Shown here: piece by piece, positions 5,983 to 8,529 of the stretch
Layout: every line of letters begins with the position of its first letter
Numbering within the stretch: position 1 is the stretch's first letter
Origin: Alphaproteobacteria bacterium
Lineage (GTDB): Bacteria; Pseudomonadota; Alphaproteobacteria; DAOWDM01
Direction of reading: 5' to 3'
NCBI GenBank assembly: GCA_030639035.1
Contig: DAOWDM010000176.1
Coordinates: 1 to 8,529, forward strand
DNA: 8,529 nucleotides
Made by a program: the position numbers and the translations under genes
The notes under the pieces: model-generated
Told to the model about the DNA's origin: nothing
Database searches by the model: none
The model's input: only the letters and a program-made list of their open reading frames with translations

Positions 5983-7996
5983 GAAATTCGTCTTCTGTTA
6001 AAATTTTGATTCCTAATTCTTGGGCTTTTTGAGCTTTTGAGCCTGCGTTTTCACCTGTTACGACTATATCGGTTTTTTTTGATACAGAGCCTGCAACTTT
6101 TGCCCCCATTGACAAAGCTCGTGCTTTTGCTTCGTTTCTTGTCATGCTTGTAAGAGTTCCAGTGAAAACAATGGTTTTGCCAGAAAGTTCTGAGCCTGCT
6201 GTTGGTTTTTCAAAGTCTGTGATTTTTAAGTAATGAGCCAGCCTGTCTAGTATGTTTTGATTATGTTTTTCTGCAAAAAATGAAATCAAATCATCGGCAA
6301 CCAAAGCCCCTACACTTTCAATATTTATCAAGTCTTCATAGGTTCTTGATTCTTTGTCTTTGGCTTTATTCATAGCTATTTGCCAGTTTTCAAAAGAACC
6401 ATAATGCTGAGCAAGCAGTCGTGCGGTTGCTTGTCCGACTTGCCTGATTCCAAGTGCGAAAACAAACCGTTCTAAAGAAATTTCACGTTTGTCATCTATG
6501 GAGTCGAACAAATTATTTACTGACAGTTCTTGCCAGCCTTTTTCTGATTTTAAGTCTGCTTCATGCTCTTTTAGGTTAAAAATATCAGCAGGATTTTCTA
6601 TCCATTTTTTTTCATAAAAAAACTCAATGTTTTTTGTTCCCATACCTTCTATATCAAAAGCGTTTCTTGATACAAAATGCTTTAAACGTTCAATAGCTTG
6701 TGCAGGACATGAAAGACCGCCTGAACAGCGATAGGCTGCTTCACCTTCTTTTCTTGTAGCAAGGCTTCCGCATACAGGGCAGTTTTTTGGGAATTCATAT
6801 TCTTTGCTGCTGTCATGTTTTATTACTTTTACGACTTGAGGGATTACGTCCCCAGCTCTTTGTATGATGACGGTGTCGCCTTCACGAATGTCTTTTCGTT
6901 TTATTTCGTCTTCGTTGTGCAGGGTTGCACGGCTTACGACAACTCCGCCGACTGTTACGGGTTTTAAGTGAGCAACAGGAGTTAAAACGCCTGTCCGTCC
7001 GACTTGAATGTCGATTTTTTCAATAACAGTTTGAACCTGTTCAGCAGGGAATTTATGAGCAGTTGCCCATCTTGGAGCTTTGCTGATAAAACCTAAACGG
7101 TTTTGCAAGTCTATGCGGTTGACCTTGTAAACTATGCCGTCAATGTCATAAGGCAGGGAGGCTCTTTGTTCTGAAAGCTCGTTGTAAAAATCCATAATTT
7201 CTTTAACAGATTTACACAAGCAGCTTTTATGATTTACAGGGAATCCCCATTTTTCTATGCAAGAGAAAAAATCTTGCTGAGTTTTCCACTCAATGCCTTT
7301 GATTTCTCCCCATGTATAGGCGAAAAGGCTTAGTTTGCGTTCTGCTGTGATTTTCGAGTCAAGCTGTCTTAAAGAACCTGCGGCAGCATTTCTAGGATTT
7401 GCAAAAACCTTTGCTTTTGCTTTTTCCTGACGATTGTTAAGTGCTAGAAAATCATTCAGGCTCATATAAACTTCACCACGAATTTCTAGAATTTCTGGGA
7501 CGTTTTTGCCTGTAATAATTTTTGGCAGTTGCTCAATAGTTGCAAGATTTCTGGTTATATCTTCCCCTGTAGCACCGTCTCCTCTAGTCGCTGCTTGAAC
7601 AAAAACACCGTTTTCATATCTTGCGGAAAAAGAAAGTCCATCTATTTTAGGTTCTGCAAAAATCTCTATAGTTTCATTAAGCCCTAAAAAACGCTTTATT
7701 TTAGCAAGAAAATCCTGAACTTCTTCCTCGCTGAATACATTTCCCAAAGACAGCATCGGGACTGCATGGGTAACTTTTCCAAAGCCTGCAGCAGGGGCTG
7801 CACCTACTTTTTTCTTTAATGCTAAGTCGGGAAAACGTGCTTCAATATCAGCGGCACGTTTTTTCATTTCATCATATTTTGCATCGGAAACTAAAGGTGC
7901 ATCTTTTTGATGATATGCAACGTCCAGCTTTGCCATTTCTTTTGCAAGCTGTTTTAATTCTTGTTCATTTTCTAGTTTTTCAAAAAGATTATTCAT
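5969..7996 (-). CDS. ligA: NAD+-dependent DNA ligase LigA
   Basis: Seals 3'-OH/5'-phosphate nicks in duplex DNA with NAD+ as AMP donor, in Okazaki fragment joining and repair. The 675-aa length is normal, and all modules are present. The N-terminal Ia (NMN-binding) domain has Y28-H29, D38, Y41 and D42, matching E. coli Y22, H23, D32, Y35 and D36. The adenylation domain has the AMP-acceptor K117 in EPKIDG, then TRGDG, IRGEVYM, DGIVYKVN and HKFPAEQ. An OB fold follows (about 325-395). The Zn finger is C406-x2-C409-x14-C424-x5-C430. Helix-hairpin-helix repeats lie at about 440-590, and a C-terminal BRCT domain at about 602-672 (GKTIVFTGTL, SVSKKTDIVV). The ATG at 7996 overlaps the recN stop (ATGA) and no clear Shine-Dalgarno sequence precedes it, suggesting translational coupling to recN. 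The loop before VGAAPAAGF lacks the usual DSPTQ residues, a small deletion of no evident consequence. The identification is essentially certain. Confidence 0.98.
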   Translation of the reverse strand: MNNLFEKLENEQELKQLAKEMAKLDVAYHQKDAPLVSDAKYDEMKKRAADIEARFPDLALKKKVGAAPAAGFGKVTHAVPMLSLGNVFSEEEVQDFLAKIKRFLGLNETIEIFAEPKIDGLSFSARYENGVFVQAATRGDGATGEDITRNLATIEQLPKIITGKNVPEILEIRGEVYMSLNDFLALNNRQEKAKAKVFANPRNAAAGSLRQLDSKITAERKLSLFAYTWGEIKGIEWKTQQDFFSCIEKWGFPVNHKSCLCKSVKEIMDFYNELSEQRASLPYDIDGIVYKVNRIDLQNRLGFISKAPRWATAHKFPAEQVQTVIEKIDIQVGRTGVLTPVAHLKPVTVGGVVVSRATLHNEDEIKRKDIREGDTVIIQRAGDVIPQVVKVIKHDSSKEYEFPKNCPVCGSLATRKEGEAAYRCSGGLSCPAQAIERLKHFVSRNAFDIEGMGTKNIEFFYEKKWIENPADIFNLKEHEADLKSEKGWQELSVNNLFDSIDDKREISLERFVFALGIRQVGQATARLLAQHYGSFENWQIAMNKAKDKESRTYEDLINIESVGALVADDLISFFAEKHNQNILDRLAHYLKITDFEKPTAGSELSGKTIVFTGTLTSMTRNEAKARALSMGAKVAGSVSKKTDIVVTGENAGSKAQKAQELGIKILTEDEFQKIK
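7993..7996 (-). other. ATGA start/stop overlap joining recN and ligA
   Basis: On the - strand the ligA ATG (7996-7994) and the recN TGA (7995-7993) share two bases within ATGA. The preceding bases, TTAAAAAC, contain no Shine-Dalgarno match, so ribosomes finishing recN probably reinitiate on ligA. This makes the two genes one operon in which LigA level depends partly on RecN translation, unless ligA has an internal promoter. Confidence 0.75.
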
Positions 7997-8529
7997 GTTT
8001 TTAACAGACTGCGAGCGGCTGCTAAAGCTTCGGTTGTTATGGTTGCACCTGCTAACATTCGGGCTATTTCTTTTTCTCTGCTATCCGTATCAAGAATTGT
8101 AATAGATGTTAATGTTGAATGTTCCTGCTCTTGTTTTTTAACATACATATGCTTGTTGCCAAGGGCGGCAACCTGTGGTGAATGAGTGATTACAAGAACC
8201 TGCATAGTTTTTGCTAGAAGAGCCAGCCTTTTTCCTACGGCTGCTGCTGTTGCTCCGCCGATATCTGAATCTACTTCATCAAAAACCAGACATGGAATCG
8301 GGCTTGTTTTTGAAAGAATCACTTTCAAAGCCAGCATAAAACGTGAAAGCTCACCACCAGATGCGATTTTATGCAATGGAGCAGGAGGCGTTCCTTTGTT
8401 TGTAGCAACGGTAAAAATTACATTATCAATGCCATTTTCAGACCATTCTGTTTGATTTTTAGTCTCAATTTTAGTAACAAAAACAGCGTTGTTTAATTTT
8501 AGCGGAGGAAGTTCCGACACTATAACGCC
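7993..8529 (-). CDS. recN: DNA repair protein RecN, C-terminal third (5' end beyond window)
   Basis: RecN is an SMC-like ATPase that acts early in repair of DNA double-strand breaks, with RecA. The frame stays open to the right edge (the residues before the GTG at 8520 read G-V-I), so that GTG is internal and 178 residues of a protein usually near 550 aa are seen. They make up the C-terminal ATPase half: the ABC signature ASGGELSRFMLALK, Walker B in CLVFDEVDSDIGG with the catalytic Glu, and the H-loop VITHSPQVA. The N-terminal Walker A and coiled coil lie outside the window. One variation is Asp where VD-[ST]-G-[IV]-GG usually has Gly (VDSDIGG). It is coupled to ligA by ATGA. In many bacteria recN is SOS-controlled, but its promoter is not visible here. 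Confidence 0.96.
   Translation of the reverse strand, partial: GVIVSELPPLKLNNAVFVTKIETKNQTEWSENGIDNVIFTVATNKGTPPAPLHKIASGGELSRFMLALKVILSKTSPIPCLVFDEVDSDIGGATAAAVGKRLALLAKTMQVLVITHSPQVAALGNKHMYVKKQEQEHSTLTSITILDTDSREKEIARMLAGATITTEALAAARSLLKT

Noticed and set aside
8186..8455. 89-residue + strand frame opposite recN
   Set aside because: It covers the ATPase motifs of recN (signature, Walker B) in antisense and has no independent support.
8518..8520. GTG at 8520 as the start of a short RecN-like gene
   Set aside because: The frame continues to the window edge and the visible part is only the C-terminal ATPase region, so this is an internal Val of a truncated recN.
2..8529. CRISPR array, transposon, tRNA/rRNA gene, phage or defence system
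   Set aside because: No regular direct repeats, transposase motifs, cloverleaf-like segments or defence-family domains were seen on either strand; nearly all the sequence is accounted for by five recognisable coding regions.

Overview
The window suggests a low-GC alphaproteobacterium. Three things point that way. The histidine kinase has the H-box and downstream helix typical of soluble alphaproteobacterial kinases. recN lies directly upstream of ligA, an order I know from alphaproteobacterial chromosomes, where the pair often follows ftsZ-lpxC-bamD. The NAD+-dependent ligase also has an alphaproteobacterial look (AHKFPAEQ, VGAAPAAGF). This assignment is inference from remembered family patterns; no search was run.

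Layout on the + strand: position 2 to 3124 is the C-terminal ~1040 residues of a very large polytopic envelope protein from a widespread but uncharacterised proteobacterial family, cut by the left edge. After 48 bp comes a 265-aa glycerophosphodiester phosphodiesterase-like protein (3173-3970) that keeps both catalytic histidines and the metal ligands but has lost several signature residues. After a 112-bp gap with a 15-bp palindrome and a consensus -10 box comes a soluble PAS-GAF-HisKA-HATPase histidine kinase (4083-5834) with no response regulator beside it.

On the - strand, converging on the kinase: the 3' third of recN (running off the right edge) and complete ligA (5969-7996), overlapping by 4 bp (ATGA). 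They form a DNA repair/replication unit: RecN handles double-strand breaks and LigA seals nicks. The 134-bp convergent intergenic region (5835-5968) contains three hairpins. The last is a good intrinsic terminator for the kinase transcript, and its U-run is formed by the final codons of ligA.

There is no mobile element, CRISPR array, tRNA or rRNA that I can see, and no gene-free stretch over 300 bp. Most of the window is ordinary chromosome. The less ordinary points are the altered phosphodiesterase active site, the uncharacterised giant membrane protein with an internal signal-peptide-like segment, the lack of clear Shine-Dalgarno sequences at the + strand starts, and a hairpin that would bury the only good Shine-Dalgarno sequence near the kinase start.
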